Assembly (NCBI GenBank): GCA_020436165.1
Contig: JAGQYI010000061.1
Location: 1-64,000 of the forward strand
DNA from: Cyclobacteriaceae bacterium
GTDB taxonomy: Bacteria > Bacteroidota > Bacteroidia > Cytophagales > Cyclobacteriaceae
DNA: 64,000 nt
Reading direction: 5' to 3'
The notes beneath the pieces are model-generated. The model was not told where the DNA came from, searched no databases, and was given only the letters and a program-made list of their open reading frames with translations. The translations under genes and the position numbers were made by a program. Position 1 is the stretch's first letter; each line of letters starts with the position of its first letter. This document shows, in pieces, positions 25,305-34,401 of the stretch.

Positions 25305-26488
25305 AGTTCTACTGCTCTAAACCAGATATTCTGGTATTGGATATCTCTTTCGAGTTCATAGTATTCAGAAGTGAAAAATTTATCATTGGGATAAAAAGTA
25401 AAAATAAAACTCGGAAGCTCATACGTTTTTTTATAAACCCATTGAATGCCATCGTTTGTTTTAAATGCTTTATCAGGGGCGCCAAAGATAATATAAATCA
25501 TCCCCATATCTGTTTTCCAACCCTCTTTAAAGGAAGTAAATCTTTCGTTTGCTTCTTTTACTCTATTAAAATAGGCTGATATTGTTTTTCCTGCTCTTTG
25601 CGGTGAGTTGGTGTTGTTAAGCCAAAAACGATCAAAAGTTTTTTTGGGATCGTCAGAATCCAGCAGCTTTTTTTGCTCTTCTCTTGTCCATAAATACACG
25701 CTCGTTTGTACAAGGTCGTCCAAAGTTGCAATTTTTGGAAAACTAGGATTCTCCACTCTAAAAAAGGAAGAATGTTCTTCATTGTCTTCGCTAAAAAGAG
25801 CGTATGTGCCAATCTCATTTGTAGGGAGCGTGCTCCCGCTTGTAATTGAAAAAACGGTGTCGGCCTCATTAAAAGGGCTATCGAATTTAAGGTCTCCCAT
25901 GGGTGGAGGAGGCAACCTAAATGGCTTTCCAAAAAACTTCACTCCGTAATTTTGATTGCTTCCATTTAGAGTTGAAACCTTTAATGGAGAATTTAAATGG
26001 GTGAACCCATTTAGATCAGGGATGGTAAGTTGAGAGGTTGTAAATATAAGATTAGCAGGATTCACTAGTTCAACAATGTAAGTAAAGGTTTTGTTGTTGC
26101 TCGATTGATACATTCGAAATACCACATACCTTGAATCTACGCCAGATACATCTATGGCAAAGAGTTGCCGGTCTTTAGACTCGGAAATCTTAAGTTTATT
26201 TACTTCTAGTTTTTGAAAACTAGTAAGAGGTTTATCCAAATTGGGAGTTAAAGAGAACGAAAAGGAAAGTGAATCCAAAAAATCCTTCGTAGCATCTACT
26301 TCCAAAATAATCCAATTTTTATTTGCAGATGAAACCAATTGGTGCCTTATGTGTAAGGGCGAACTAAATGAATAGAGGTAACTAATATCTGCTGATGATG
26401 GTAATACCTGTGCTTTCCCACTCAGTGAAGTAAGAACACTAAGTGTAATAAACAGAGTTCTAAAAATGAACATGTAGAACAAACGCAT
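25277..26488 (-). CDS. GWxTD domain-containing exported protein
   Basis: An exported protein of about 403 residues. I chose the ATG at 26488 (MRLFYMFIFRTLFITLSVLT) because it opens a signal peptide; a longer reading from 26563 adds 25 polar residues. The family-naming motif appears as EGWKTDMGMIYIIFGAPD near residue 320, preceded by a region resembling a protease-associated or sheet domain. The family is widespread in Bacteroidota; its function is not established. The end overlaps rlmB by 28 bases, and it diverges from the methyltransferase across 85 bases. Confidence 0.85.
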   Translation of the reverse strand: MRLFYMFIFRTLFITLSVLTSLSGKAQVLPSSADISYLYSFSSPLHIRHQLVSSANKNWIILEVDATKDFLDSLSFSFSLTPNLDKPLTSFQKLEVNKLKISESKDRQLFAIDVSGVDSRYVVFRMYQSSNNKTFTYIVELVNPANLIFTTSQLTIPDLNGFTHLNSPLKVSTLNGSNQNYGVKFFGKPFRLPPPPMGDLKFDSPFNEADTVFSITSGSTLPTNEIGTYALFSEDNEEHSSFFRVENPSFPKIATLDDLVQTSVYLWTREEQKKLLDSDDPKKTFDRFWLNNTNSPQRAGKTISAYFNRVKEANERFTSFKEGWKTDMGMIYIIFGAPDKAFKTNDGIQWVYKKTYELPSFIFTFYPNDKFFTSEYYELERDIQYQNIWFRAVELWRKGRKSL

Positions 26489-26573
26489 TGCTATGCTTAC
26501 CAGCTCTTTTTGTTGACTATTGTTAAACGCTTCACCAATAAAATTAGTTATTTTGTCGGCCAATACGAATGTT

Positions 26574-27344
26574 ATGAGTGTATATACTACAGAAATAGCT
26601 TCTGATCATTTGGTTTCAGATAATCCTATTCATCAGCGTTTGCTTAAGGCATATTATGTTTCAGAGGCATACATCAATGGCCATCTGCTCGAAGTTGGTT
26701 GTGGTGAAGGAAGAGGTATTGATCTCCTTGCCCCCAAAGCTACTAGCTATACTGCTGTAGATAAAATTAGTGAGGTAATTGAAAAATTGTCGAACAATTA
26801 TCCTGATGGAAAATTTATTCAGGCTAACATCCCACCCTTTCCTTTTGAAGATGAAAGCTTCGATACTCTTGTTAGCTTTCAGGTAATTGAGCATATAAAA
26901 GATGATGTAACATTTCTTAAAGAGATTCATAGGGTACTTAAACCAGGAGGAGTTGCTCTCGTTTCAACACCCAATATTAAAATGACATTGAGCCGCAATC
27001 CATGGCATATACGTGAATATACTGCACAGCAATTAACCCAATTAGCTCAGGGAATTTTTGGAAAAGTGGAAATGAAAGGTATAGCTGGTAATGAAAAAGT
27101 AATGCAGTACTATGACGAGAATAAAGCTTCGGTTAACCGAATCATGAAATATGATATACTGAATCTTCAATATCGTCTGCCTGCCGCTTTATTACGAATA
27201 CCTTATGAAATCTTAAACAGAAGGAATAGGAACAAACTGCAAGCTTCTGACAATTCACTTGTTACCTCTATTGAGCATGAAGATTATCTGCTAAGTGATA
27301 ATCCTGAAACGAGTCTTGATTTATTTGCAATTCTGACTAAATAA
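26574..27344 (+). CDS. Class I SAM-dependent methyltransferase
   Basis: A 256-residue methyltransferase. The ATG at 26574 (MSVYTTEIASDHLVSDNPIH) is preferred to the upstream in-frame starts. SAM motif I is LLEVGCGEGRGIDLL and motif II region is YTAVDKISEVIEKL; ESFDTLVSFQVIEHIKDD and LKPGGVALVSTPN are the usual post-motif strands. The fold is clear but the substrate is not; it resembles UbiE/sugar or lipid-type Methyltransf_11 enzymes. It ends at a bidirectional terminator shared with the DUF2723 gene. Confidence 0.88.
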   Translation: MSVYTTEIASDHLVSDNPIHQRLLKAYYVSEAYINGHLLEVGCGEGRGIDLLAPKATSYTAVDKISEVIEKLSNNYPDGKFIQANIPPFPFEDESFDTLVSFQVIEHIKDDVTFLKEIHRVLKPGGVALVSTPNIKMTLSRNPWHIREYTAQQLTQLAQGIFGKVEMKGIAGNEKVMQYYDENKASVNRIMKYDILNLQYRLPAALLRIPYEILNRRNRNKLQASDNSLVTSIEHEDYLLSDNPETSLDLFAILTK

Positions 27345-27371
27345 AAAGGCCTCCCAAAGGAAGCCCTTTTA
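27345..27371. terminator. Bidirectional terminator between convergent genes
   Basis: A stem formed by GGCCTCC and GGAAGCC (one mismatch, loop CAAA) is flanked by A-rich and T-rich tracts (AAAAAGG and CCCTTTT), so it can end both the + methyltransferase and the - DUF2723 gene. Confidence 0.75.
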
Positions 27372-30317
27372 TCACATTTGAATCGACTGATAATGACTGT
27401 CTAGCGCGTTGGCAAATTTTTCTGCCAGATCAATCTCGCCATAGCGGTTTAATGTCTGAGCCAGTTCCCGTAAAATCACAAGGTTTTGTTGTAGCTCATA
27501 GCCAATATTGTTGTTGTTGGCTATATAATAGCCAAGCTTTTCATCTGCTCTGTTACCTAAAACTGTTGCTATTTCCACTGCTTTTTCCTTTTCTCCTACT
27601 CTAAACAGATAATCAACTGTGGTAGCGGTAGTATAATCGTATGGCAACGATTTATCAGGCATGAGTTCGAGGCTTTTGAGCAATACTTCTCTGGCCTTAT
27701 CATCTTTTCCTTCATTTATTAAAGCTGCAGCCAATGTATTGAAGTTAACCCGGTGGTTAAGTACAAACTTGCGGTAGTCTTCGTTGTAGTACACCTTTGG
27801 GTTATTTAACTCGCGGTAATAGAAATTGTGCATCATGTTATCAAACATCTTATCCGTATCAACCAGCGGGTTGGGTGAGTTTATGTCCGTAACCGGCAGC
27901 AACCGATATGCATTGCCTTCCTGAACAAGGTATTCGTCTAAATCAAAACGAATACCCTGTTTTGATGTATTGTTAAAATAAATCGGGCGCTCCCAATTGT
28001 TAGAAGCAATAAGGTCAAGAATCATCAGATCTTTTTTCTCCAGGTAATTACCTTTTATGGTAAAATGCATACGATCTACCATGAGTTTTTTCATGTGCTC
28101 AGGCACAATTTCCATCTGAGAAACACTGGCAGTATCAATATCTAAATACACCTGCTTACTTGGTATTAGGCTGTTCATCCCAAATTGAGTCTGAAATTGC
28201 AGCTGTGGATTACCTTGCTTAATGTATTTAAGATATTCTTTTAAGCTAATAGCTCCCTTAATTCCTGCACTTGGATCATAAGCAACCATGTCATTTGGAC
28301 CACCTTGCCTGTATTGTTTCTCTGTAAGAGAAAATGGAAAAGGAGCCGACTTATACGCCTGACGAGTCATTTGATTAATGTACCAGTCGGTGTTGAAGTA
28401 ACTTAATACTACAACGCGCACATCTGTTCTAAAACCCTCTACCTCCTGCACATACCAAAGAGGGAAGGTGTCATTATCCCCTCCGGTAAATAAAATGGCA
28501 TTTGGTGCACACGAAGCTAAAAAGTTCTTGGCTGAATCAACAGAAAAATACCTGTCAGAACGATCATGATCATCCCAGTTTTGTGCTGCCATTATGGTTG
28601 GAATTGACAATGAAACAACACTAGCAATTATAGCTGCTGTTTTTTTGTTTAAAGCTTTGCCAATGAGCGAAGCAACTCCCATCACTCCAAATCCAATAAA
28701 GAACGCAAATGCATAAAAGGAGCCAACGTAAATATAATCGCGTTCACGGGGTTCATCCGGAGGTGAGTTTAAGTATAAAATAAGCGCAAGACCTGTTAGG
28801 AAGAACAAGGTAAGTAATGTAAAGAACTGCCTTGGAGCTTTAAAATACGTGTAAATAAGGCCTATTATACCCAGTATAAGTGGTAACATAAGGTAATTAT
28901 TCCTGCCACGATTAGAAGCAATACTTTCCGGCACTTTTTTGAATGCGTCTACAATACTAAGCCAGGACGCATCCTGAATATCGCTGGCTCTTCCCGCAAA
29001 ATTCCACATGAAATAACGCCAATACATATGCCCCATTTGATAACTCAGCATAAACCTAATGTTATCAAAGAAAGTGGGCTTTTGCCCCTTTTTCAAGCCT
29101 AGTTCCTGCTCATAGGTTCTTGCATGAGAGGATGACCAAATTCTTGGAAGAATTGTTGTCTCTTTAGGATCGTAAACCTGCTCAATTTTGTAATCAGCTA
29201 CTTCATATTTGTCTTTACCCTTAATATACACGGGAGCACCTTTTTTCTGGTCGATAAGATCTGCTGAGTAGTATCTACCGTAAAGCAAGGGTCTGGTTCC
29301 ATACTGCTCCCTTTTAAGGTACGATACCACACTCATTATGTTTTCAGGATCGTTTTCATCAATGGTTGGGTTGTAGCCGGAACGTATAACCACCATGGCA
29401 TAAGATGAATAACCAATTAGAATAAAAGTAAGACCTAGAAGGGCCGTATTTAGTATATCTTTTTCTTTTTTAGAAGAATAGATAATACCATAAATAAGTC
29501 CGCCAACAACTAGTAAAACAGTAAAAATAATGCCTGAACCAAATGGTAAACCTAAACTATTTACAAAGAACACCTCAAGTGAACCTGCAAAAGAAGGTAG
29601 CCCAGGAATTATGATGTTATTAATCAAAATGATTAAAAAGCCACTTATCCCAAGTGTATAAACAATGCCTTTGGTAGTAACCTTTTCGTACTTCTTAAAG
29701 TAATAAATAAGGCCTAATACAGGAATTGTTACAAGGTTAAGCAAGTGAACGCCAATAGAAAGTCCAAATACATAAGCTATAAGAATAATCCACCTGTTGG
29801 CCCTGCTAGGGTTTTCAATATGCTCCCACTTGAGCATGGCCCAAATAACAAATGCAGTTAAGAAAGACGACATTGCGTAAACCTCACCTTCCACAGCCGA
29901 GAACCAAAAGGTATCAGAGTATGTATAGGCAAGTGCTCCAACAACTCCAGCGCCCATTAGCAAGATAGTTTGGGTAAAGTTTATTTCCGCTTCCTTAACT
30001 TTAAGTATTTTTTGACCAATTAGCGTAATACTCCAAAACATAAACAAAATGGCAAAACCACTGGCAATAGCACTAAGCGTATTTATCCAGTAGGCCACTT
30101 TAAGTGGGTCACCCATGCTTAAAAATGAGAACATGCGCCCTATTAAAAGAAAAAGTGGTGCTCCAGGAGGGTGCGGCACCATTAGCTTGTAAGAAACCGC
30201 AATAAACTCTCCTACATCCCAAAAGCTAGCTGTAGGTTCAACGGTCATGCTATAGGTGGCAGCAGCAATAATGAACACAATCCAACCTACGCTATTATTT
30301 ATTCTTTTATAATTCAT
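27372..30317 (-). CDS. DUF2723 family membrane protein (putative O-glycosyltransferase)
   Basis: A 981-residue polytopic protein. The N-terminus (YSMTVEPTASFWDVGEFI then VPHPPGAPLFLLIGRMF) is the DUF2723 core: conserved acidic residues in the first periplasmic loop, as in PMT-like GT-C enzymes. About 12-14 hydrophobic helices span residues 10-560. A soluble C-terminal part follows, with a helical TPR-like end (residues 850-981). The human homologue TMEM260 is reported as an O-mannosyltransferase; bacterial function is inference. Stand-alone gene; a 115-base gap separates it from the next upstream gene on the same strand. Confidence 0.85.
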   Translation of the reverse strand: MNYKRINNSVGWIVFIIAAATYSMTVEPTASFWDVGEFIAVSYKLMVPHPPGAPLFLLIGRMFSFLSMGDPLKVAYWINTLSAIASGFAILFMFWSITLIGQKILKVKEAEINFTQTILLMGAGVVGALAYTYSDTFWFSAVEGEVYAMSSFLTAFVIWAMLKWEHIENPSRANRWIILIAYVFGLSIGVHLLNLVTIPVLGLIYYFKKYEKVTTKGIVYTLGISGFLIILINNIIIPGLPSFAGSLEVFFVNSLGLPFGSGIIFTVLLVVGGLIYGIIYSSKKEKDILNTALLGLTFILIGYSSYAMVVIRSGYNPTIDENDPENIMSVVSYLKREQYGTRPLLYGRYYSADLIDQKKGAPVYIKGKDKYEVADYKIEQVYDPKETTILPRIWSSSHARTYEQELGLKKGQKPTFFDNIRFMLSYQMGHMYWRYFMWNFAGRASDIQDASWLSIVDAFKKVPESIASNRGRNNYLMLPLILGIIGLIYTYFKAPRQFFTLLTLFFLTGLALILYLNSPPDEPRERDYIYVGSFYAFAFFIGFGVMGVASLIGKALNKKTAAIIASVVSLSIPTIMAAQNWDDHDRSDRYFSVDSAKNFLASCAPNAILFTGGDNDTFPLWYVQEVEGFRTDVRVVVLSYFNTDWYINQMTRQAYKSAPFPFSLTEKQYRQGGPNDMVAYDPSAGIKGAISLKEYLKYIKQGNPQLQFQTQFGMNSLIPSKQVYLDIDTASVSQMEIVPEHMKKLMVDRMHFTIKGNYLEKKDLMILDLIASNNWERPIYFNNTSKQGIRFDLDEYLVQEGNAYRLLPVTDINSPNPLVDTDKMFDNMMHNFYYRELNNPKVYYNEDYRKFVLNHRVNFNTLAAALINEGKDDKAREVLLKSLELMPDKSLPYDYTTATTVDYLFRVGEKEKAVEIATVLGNRADEKLGYYIANNNNIGYELQQNLVILRELAQTLNRYGEIDLAEKFANALDSHYQSIQM

Positions 30318-30432
30318 GTAATAGTTTTTTCTCGTATGTATGCAGCACGTGCCAATAAGTTAGAATTAGCACGAGGCGAAAATATCAAAATCCAATGTAA
30401 CAATGTTCAAAAAGAGAGGGTTTTAACAAATT

Positions 30433-31071
30433 TTAATGATAAACTACCACATAGTACACCAGCCATATAAGAAATAGTGGCACATAGGTAGTAAAAACAA
30501 TGGCATATGCGTAATCTAACTTTTTTCTTGCAGTAAAATGTATACCGTAAACCAGTACAAGCCAGTTAATTGGCTCAAATAAGTTTATCGCTTGCAAGGG
30601 ATATATCCAGTGGTTCGGTAAGGTTTCATAGTTAAAAAAGTTCATTAACGAAAGCGGATAAAAGGCTCTTATATCCCAAATTGTTGGCTCATAAGGCACC
30701 CAAATGAGCCAGGCTACTTTCAGAAGTTCTGCAAACAAAAAGACGAATTCTCCAATAATTGCAATTTTCCACATTTGCCCAAAACTGATCTTGTAACCAT
30801 ACATAAAGGCCCCTGTCCAAAGTACAAAAGCTATGAGAGTAATCTTCAAACCGTATATTAATGGAGTGCCAAGATATTTCAGTGAATTGAAAAGTGTAAA
30901 AATGCCAAATCGGCCCTGCTCTTGAAGTATCTGGTACGCTATGGTTTGATTTTCAACCAGCTGAATGCGCGTCCACAAAATAAGAATTGCTCCGGCACAA
31001 AGCGCCAGAAACAACACAAATGCTGGTGTTTTTAACAGATTTTCGAAGAAATACTCCAGGCGTTTTTGCAT
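30433..31071 (-). CDS. Polytopic membrane protein of unknown function
   Basis: A 212-residue protein with about five or six transmembrane helices (FVLFLALCAGAILILW, LKITLIAFVLWTGAFMY, IAIIGEFVFLFAELLKVAW, a region near INWLVLVYGI, and YVPLFLIWLVYYVVVY at the end). The loop around residues 130-160 is rich in aromatic residues (FYPLSLMNFFNYETLPNHW). I cannot assign a family with confidence; it resembles short Yip1-like or ABC-permease-like integral proteins without catalytic motifs. It lies upstream of DUF2723 on the same strand and diverges from the TPR gene. Confidence 0.65.
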   Translation of the reverse strand: MQKRLEYFFENLLKTPAFVLFLALCAGAILILWTRIQLVENQTIAYQILQEQGRFGIFTLFNSLKYLGTPLIYGLKITLIAFVLWTGAFMYGYKISFGQMWKIAIIGEFVFLFAELLKVAWLIWVPYEPTIWDIRAFYPLSLMNFFNYETLPNHWIYPLQAINLFEPINWLVLVYGIHFTARKKLDYAYAIVFTTYVPLFLIWLVYYVVVYH

Positions 31072-31151
31072 TTGGCCAAATTAGCAAAGAATTGGTAATT
31101 CTTACAGAAATTAATAGGCCGGATTTTTGATGATGGTAAGTTAATATTGAA

Positions 31152-31159
31152 TATTTTTG
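31152..31159 (+). promoter_or_regulatory. -7 box directly before the TPR gene
   Basis: TATTTTTG, a perfect TAnnTTTG, ends 4 bases before the ATG at 31164. The predicted transcription start coincides with the start codon, suggesting a leaderless transcript. Confidence 0.55.
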
Positions 31160-31163
31160 ATTT

Positions 31164-32348
31164 ATGCGATACATAGCAGCGCTTTTGTTTTTTTTAACTT
31201 CAACAGTTGCATTTTCACTTAGTCGTCCCGACTCAACAAAACTTCTCTTAGAAGATACCGGTGTTCAAATTGATGCTACAGCAGCCATAAACGCCATGTA
31301 CAATTTCGATTTTGAGGAGTCGGCCAGGCTATACAGAGAGCTCAGGTTCAGGTACCCTCACCACCCGTTGTCTTTCTTTTTAACAGGGCTAAACTTTTGG
31401 TGGATGATTATGCCTGACGAGGAACAAACGAAGTATGATGAGAAATTCATGAGTTATATGGATACTACTATTGCCGTGGCCACTCCAATGCTCGATCATG
31501 AAGACACGCGCATTGAAGCAGCTTTTTTTTTGGCAGCAGCTTATGGATTTAAAGGACGACTCTTATCGGACCGGGAATCATGGGGTAAGGCGGCCAGCAA
31601 TGGTAAAAAATCACTCGACTATCTTGAAATAAGCAAGGAACAATCGTATTTGAGCCCTGAATTGCTTTTTGGTGAAGCTTTGTATAACTATTATTCCGTT
31701 TGGATACCTGAAAATTATTCCTTTTTGAAACCAATTATGCTCTTTTTCCCGAAGGGAGATAAAGAACTTGGGCTAAGTCAACTTAAAGAAGTTTCCAGTT
31801 ATGCCTTTTATACCCGAATAGAAGCACAAATATTTTTAATGCGCATTTTGGCCAGTGATTATCACAAATACGAAGAGGCGTTGAGAATTGCAGAATATTT
31901 GCACGAAACATATCCTAATAATCCTGTTTTCCATAGATATTACGTTCGCTACCTCTATTCACTTCATCGTTACAGTAAAATGGAACCCGAAGCCAAGGTT
32001 CTTTTGGATAGAATTGACTCCGGAATGCTTGGTTATGAAGCGACTTCAGGTAGATATGCAGGGTTTTTTCTGGGGCAAATGTATGAAGGTAGACGACAGT
32101 TAGATTCAGCTAAATATTACTACAGCAGAGCTGTAGCCTTTGGTGAAGAAAACGAAGCATATGAGACAGGGTATTACCTATACTCTTTGCTAGGTTTAGG
32201 TAGAATTGCAGATAAGGAAGGTGATAGAAAAGAAGCAAAGGAATACTTTAAAAAAATAAAGGGGTATGCTAAGCGCAAAAGCCCGGCCCATAAAGCAGCT
32301 CGGGAGTATATGAAAGAGAGGAAGAAGAAAGACAAAGACATCGATTAG
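31164..32348 (+). CDS. Exported tetratricopeptide-repeat protein
   Basis: A 394-residue protein with an N-terminal signal peptide (MRYIAALLFFLTSTVAFS) and TPR-like helices: an early repeat (AMYNFDFEESARLYRELRFRYPHHP), a middle one (KYEEALRIAEYLHETYPNNPV) and a late one (SAKYYYSRAVAFGEENEAYE). The C-terminus is lysine-rich (REYMKERKKKDKDID). It probably sits in the periplasm and mediates protein contacts. No catalytic motif is visible. It diverges from the polytopic membrane gene. Confidence 0.75.
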   Translation: MRYIAALLFFLTSTVAFSLSRPDSTKLLLEDTGVQIDATAAINAMYNFDFEESARLYRELRFRYPHHPLSFFLTGLNFWWMIMPDEEQTKYDEKFMSYMDTTIAVATPMLDHEDTRIEAAFFLAAAYGFKGRLLSDRESWGKAASNGKKSLDYLEISKEQSYLSPELLFGEALYNYYSVWIPENYSFLKPIMLFFPKGDKELGLSQLKEVSSYAFYTRIEAQIFLMRILASDYHKYEEALRIAEYLHETYPNNPVFHRYYVRYLYSLHRYSKMEPEAKVLLDRIDSGMLGYEATSGRYAGFFLGQMYEGRRQLDSAKYYYSRAVAFGEENEAYETGYYLYSLLGLGRIADKEGDRKEAKEYFKKIKGYAKRKSPAHKAAREYMKERKKKDKDID

Positions 32349-32399
32349 TTAGAAACATTCTAAATTTCTCACAAAGGCCTCATTATCAGGATACATTCT

Positions 32400-32407
32400 T
32401 AACTTTG
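32400..32407 (+). promoter_or_regulatory. marR promoter -7 box
   Basis: TAACTTTG, a perfect TAnnTTTG box, lies 37 bases before the regulator's ATG. No TTTG -33 element at the expected distance. Confidence 0.55.
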
Positions 32408-32444
32408 CAACACATTAGTTGTCCAAAACCATCTATTAACAAAA

Positions 32445-32897
32445 ATGAAACTTGAACAGGCAATCAAACAATTTAAGTTTGAGAGCAAGGGCCAGCGTTT
32501 AGGCGTTAACCTGATTTATACATCAAACTGGGTGCAGGAACGCCAAAAAACCTATTTTTCTCAATTCGGTATTACCCACCAGCAATACAATGTGCTACGC
32601 ATTTTGAGAGGGCACTATCCAAAGCCTTACTCTACTTCTGATATCAGGGAACGAATGCTTGATAAAATGTCCGATGCCTCTCGTATTGTGGAGCGATTGG
32701 TAAAAAAGGAATTGGTAAAAAGAAAACTCAACAGGAAAGACAAACGTCTCGTAGATGTAACAATTTCCGATGAAGGATTGGAGCTTCTTTTAAAAATAGA
32801 CCAAACTTTGGAAGAGTTTGCACAGGAACCTTTTAAGAACCTTTCGTCTCAGGAGCTGGAAATGCTGGATGAATTACTTGATAAAATAAGGAATTAG
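32445..32897 (+). CDS. MarR family transcriptional regulator
   Basis: A 150-residue winged-helix regulator. The DNA-binding part is FGITHQQYNVLRILRGHYP, followed by the recognition-helix region STSDIRERMLDKMSDASRIV and the wing with KRKLNRKDKRLVDVTISDEG. N- and C-terminal helices provide dimerisation. No Cys-based redox sensor is apparent, so its effector is unknown. Its stop overlaps by 4 bases that of the convergent helicase-associated-domain gene, so no target is suggested by position. Confidence 0.92.
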   Translation: MKLEQAIKQFKFESKGQRLGVNLIYTSNWVQERQKTYFSQFGITHQQYNVLRILRGHYPKPYSTSDIRERMLDKMSDASRIVERLVKKELVKRKLNRKDKRLVDVTISDEGLELLLKIDQTLEEFAQEPFKNLSSQELEMLDELLDKIRN

Positions 32898-33631
32898 AGA
32901 ACCTTTTTCAGATCTCTTTTTGCTTTTATTCTTCCTTTTCGTATGCGGGTTTTAAGGTCGATGGTGTGCATGGTACTTTTTGCCTTTTGCACTCTTTTCT
33001 TTTTGCCAAGCCATTCAAACCCCATTTCGTTAAGTGCATCAATGTAGTGTTTTTTGCTTAACCCTCTGCACCGAACCTGGGCCACCCATTCACCTAATTT
33101 TTTGTTTCTACCTGTTTGAGGAACGTCAAAGTGCCCGTTTACCTTATGAAACCTTTTCAGTTTAGCCAGGTTATTGGCAAAACGCTCATCCTCCATATTC
33201 CAAATAAACCCAATTCTATCAAGCTCTTTGATGCGGTTCATAGATAGCCGGTTCTCATTGTACATGCGCCTGATCTCATTTACCCAGCGCGAGAGTTTGT
33301 GGTACTCGCTATCTCTTGCATACTTCACCTGACTTACATGTAACGTACCGTGCTTCTTTTTGAATTCAAGAAGTTCCTCCAATCTTTTCTCAAAAGTATG
33401 ATTAAGGGTGTTCCACCTGAAATTGATCTTGTCAAGCAGCGCCTTCCTGTCTTTCGGCATTATGCCCTTGTTATGAAAACGCCTTTGGTTCTTGCACCAA
33501 TGGTACAGTTTGGTATTAGGATCTGAAGCACTAGGGTATTCCCTTCCGGTTTTTTTCTGGAAAGCAACCAAATCATTGTAGTGTTTCAACCATACCTTTT
33601 CCTGGTGTGATTTGTTAGAAGCTGGCGTCAT
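32894..33631 (-). CDS. Orphan helicase-associated (HA) domain protein
   Basis: A 245-residue basic protein made of three consecutive helicase-associated domains with no helicase. Repeats lie near residues 9-75, 78-140 and 154-213. Each has the pattern F-x3-L-x2-L-x2-F-x3-x-G, W-x-x-x-x-R and a final G/NF-x-W (for example KINFRWN, RIGFIWN, EMGFEWL). The C-terminus is Lys/Arg-rich (KSTMHTIDLKTRIRKGRIKA). HA domains are thought to bind nucleic acid; free-standing forms are of unknown function. It is transcribed on its own, next to marR. Confidence 0.75.
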   Translation of the reverse strand: MTPASNKSHQEKVWLKHYNDLVAFQKKTGREYPSASDPNTKLYHWCKNQRRFHNKGIMPKDRKALLDKINFRWNTLNHTFEKRLEELLEFKKKHGTLHVSQVKYARDSEYHKLSRWVNEIRRMYNENRLSMNRIKELDRIGFIWNMEDERFANNLAKLKRFHKVNGHFDVPQTGRNKKLGEWVAQVRCRGLSKKHYIDALNEMGFEWLGKKKRVQKAKSTMHTIDLKTRIRKGRIKAKRDLKKVL

Positions 33632-33800
33632 GCATAATTTGTTGAAGAAAAGGGCACTAAAAATAATTAAAAAAAGGAATTAAACAAGGCTGTTAACAAT
33701 TTCTTATTACAAATAACCAATACTTTAAATTTACGTTTACTGTCGCCACGCCTACTTTAGGTTAGTCATTTAGCAATTATTTTAATGCCTTCAAATTTTA

Positions 33801-33808
33801 TACTTTTG
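33801..33808 (+). promoter_or_regulatory. -7 box directly before the ECF sigma gene
   Basis: TACTTTTG, a perfect TAnnTTTG, ends 4 bases before the ATG at 33813. Either the mRNA is leaderless or the true start is a later Met such as that of MVHIDALYNF. Confidence 0.5.
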
Positions 33809-33812
33809 ATTT

Positions 33813-34394
33813 ATGGACCAGGCTAAAGAAGGCTATTCGGATCTTGAAAAGAGAGATATTTTTAATAATGAATTTATGGTGCATATTGATGCACTGTACA
33901 ATTTTGCCATTAAACTTACCCTTGATGAAGATGAAGCAAAGGATCTTTTGCAGGATACATGCATGAAGGCTTTTCGGTTCATTGATTCTTTTGAAAAAGG
34001 AACTAATGCTAAGGCTTGGCTGTTTCGTATTTTAAAGAACAGTTTTATCAACGACTACCGAAAAAAGAGCAAGGCTCCTGGTATGGTCGATTACCAGGAG
34101 GTGGAAACTTACTACAATTCTGATGAGGAAAAAGGAGCTGGGCAGGTAACAACAGATTTACGATCGGAAACTGTAAAGGGCATGTTGGGCGATGAAATAA
34201 CCAATGCGCTCAATTCCATGGACGTGGATTTTAGGACTGTAATTATATTGTGCGATTTGGAAGGGTTTAAGTACGAAGAAATGGCAAAGATTTTAGATAT
34301 ACCAATAGGTACCGTGCGGTCGCGACTGCACAGGGCCCGAAATATTTTAAAGGAAAAACTTGCTGCATATGCGGCAAGCATGGGATATAAATAG
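33813..34394 (+). CDS. ECF-type RNA polymerase sigma factor
   Basis: A 193-residue sigma-70 family factor with only regions 2 and 4. Region 2 runs from ALYNFAIKLTLDEDEAKDLL through RILKNSFINDYRKKSK. Region 4 is FRTVIILCDLEGFKYEEMAK and IPIGTVRSRLHRARNILK. It is followed 7 bases later by a zinc-finger anti-sigma gene, the usual regulator pair. Downstream genes gmk and nadD follow almost without gaps, so transcription of housekeeping genes could be tied to this unit. Confidence 0.93.
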   Translation: MDQAKEGYSDLEKRDIFNNEFMVHIDALYNFAIKLTLDEDEAKDLLQDTCMKAFRFIDSFEKGTNAKAWLFRILKNSFINDYRKKSKAPGMVDYQEVETYYNSDEEKGAGQVTTDLRSETVKGMLGDEITNALNSMDVDFRTVIILCDLEGFKYEEMAKILDIPIGTVRSRLHRARNILKEKLAAYAASMGYK

Positions 34395-34401
34395 CTTTGA
34401 G

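Noticed and set aside
34360..34401. Longer anti-sigma reading from 34360
   Set aside because: It starts inside the sigma gene; ATG 34402 fits the natural spacing after the sigma stop.
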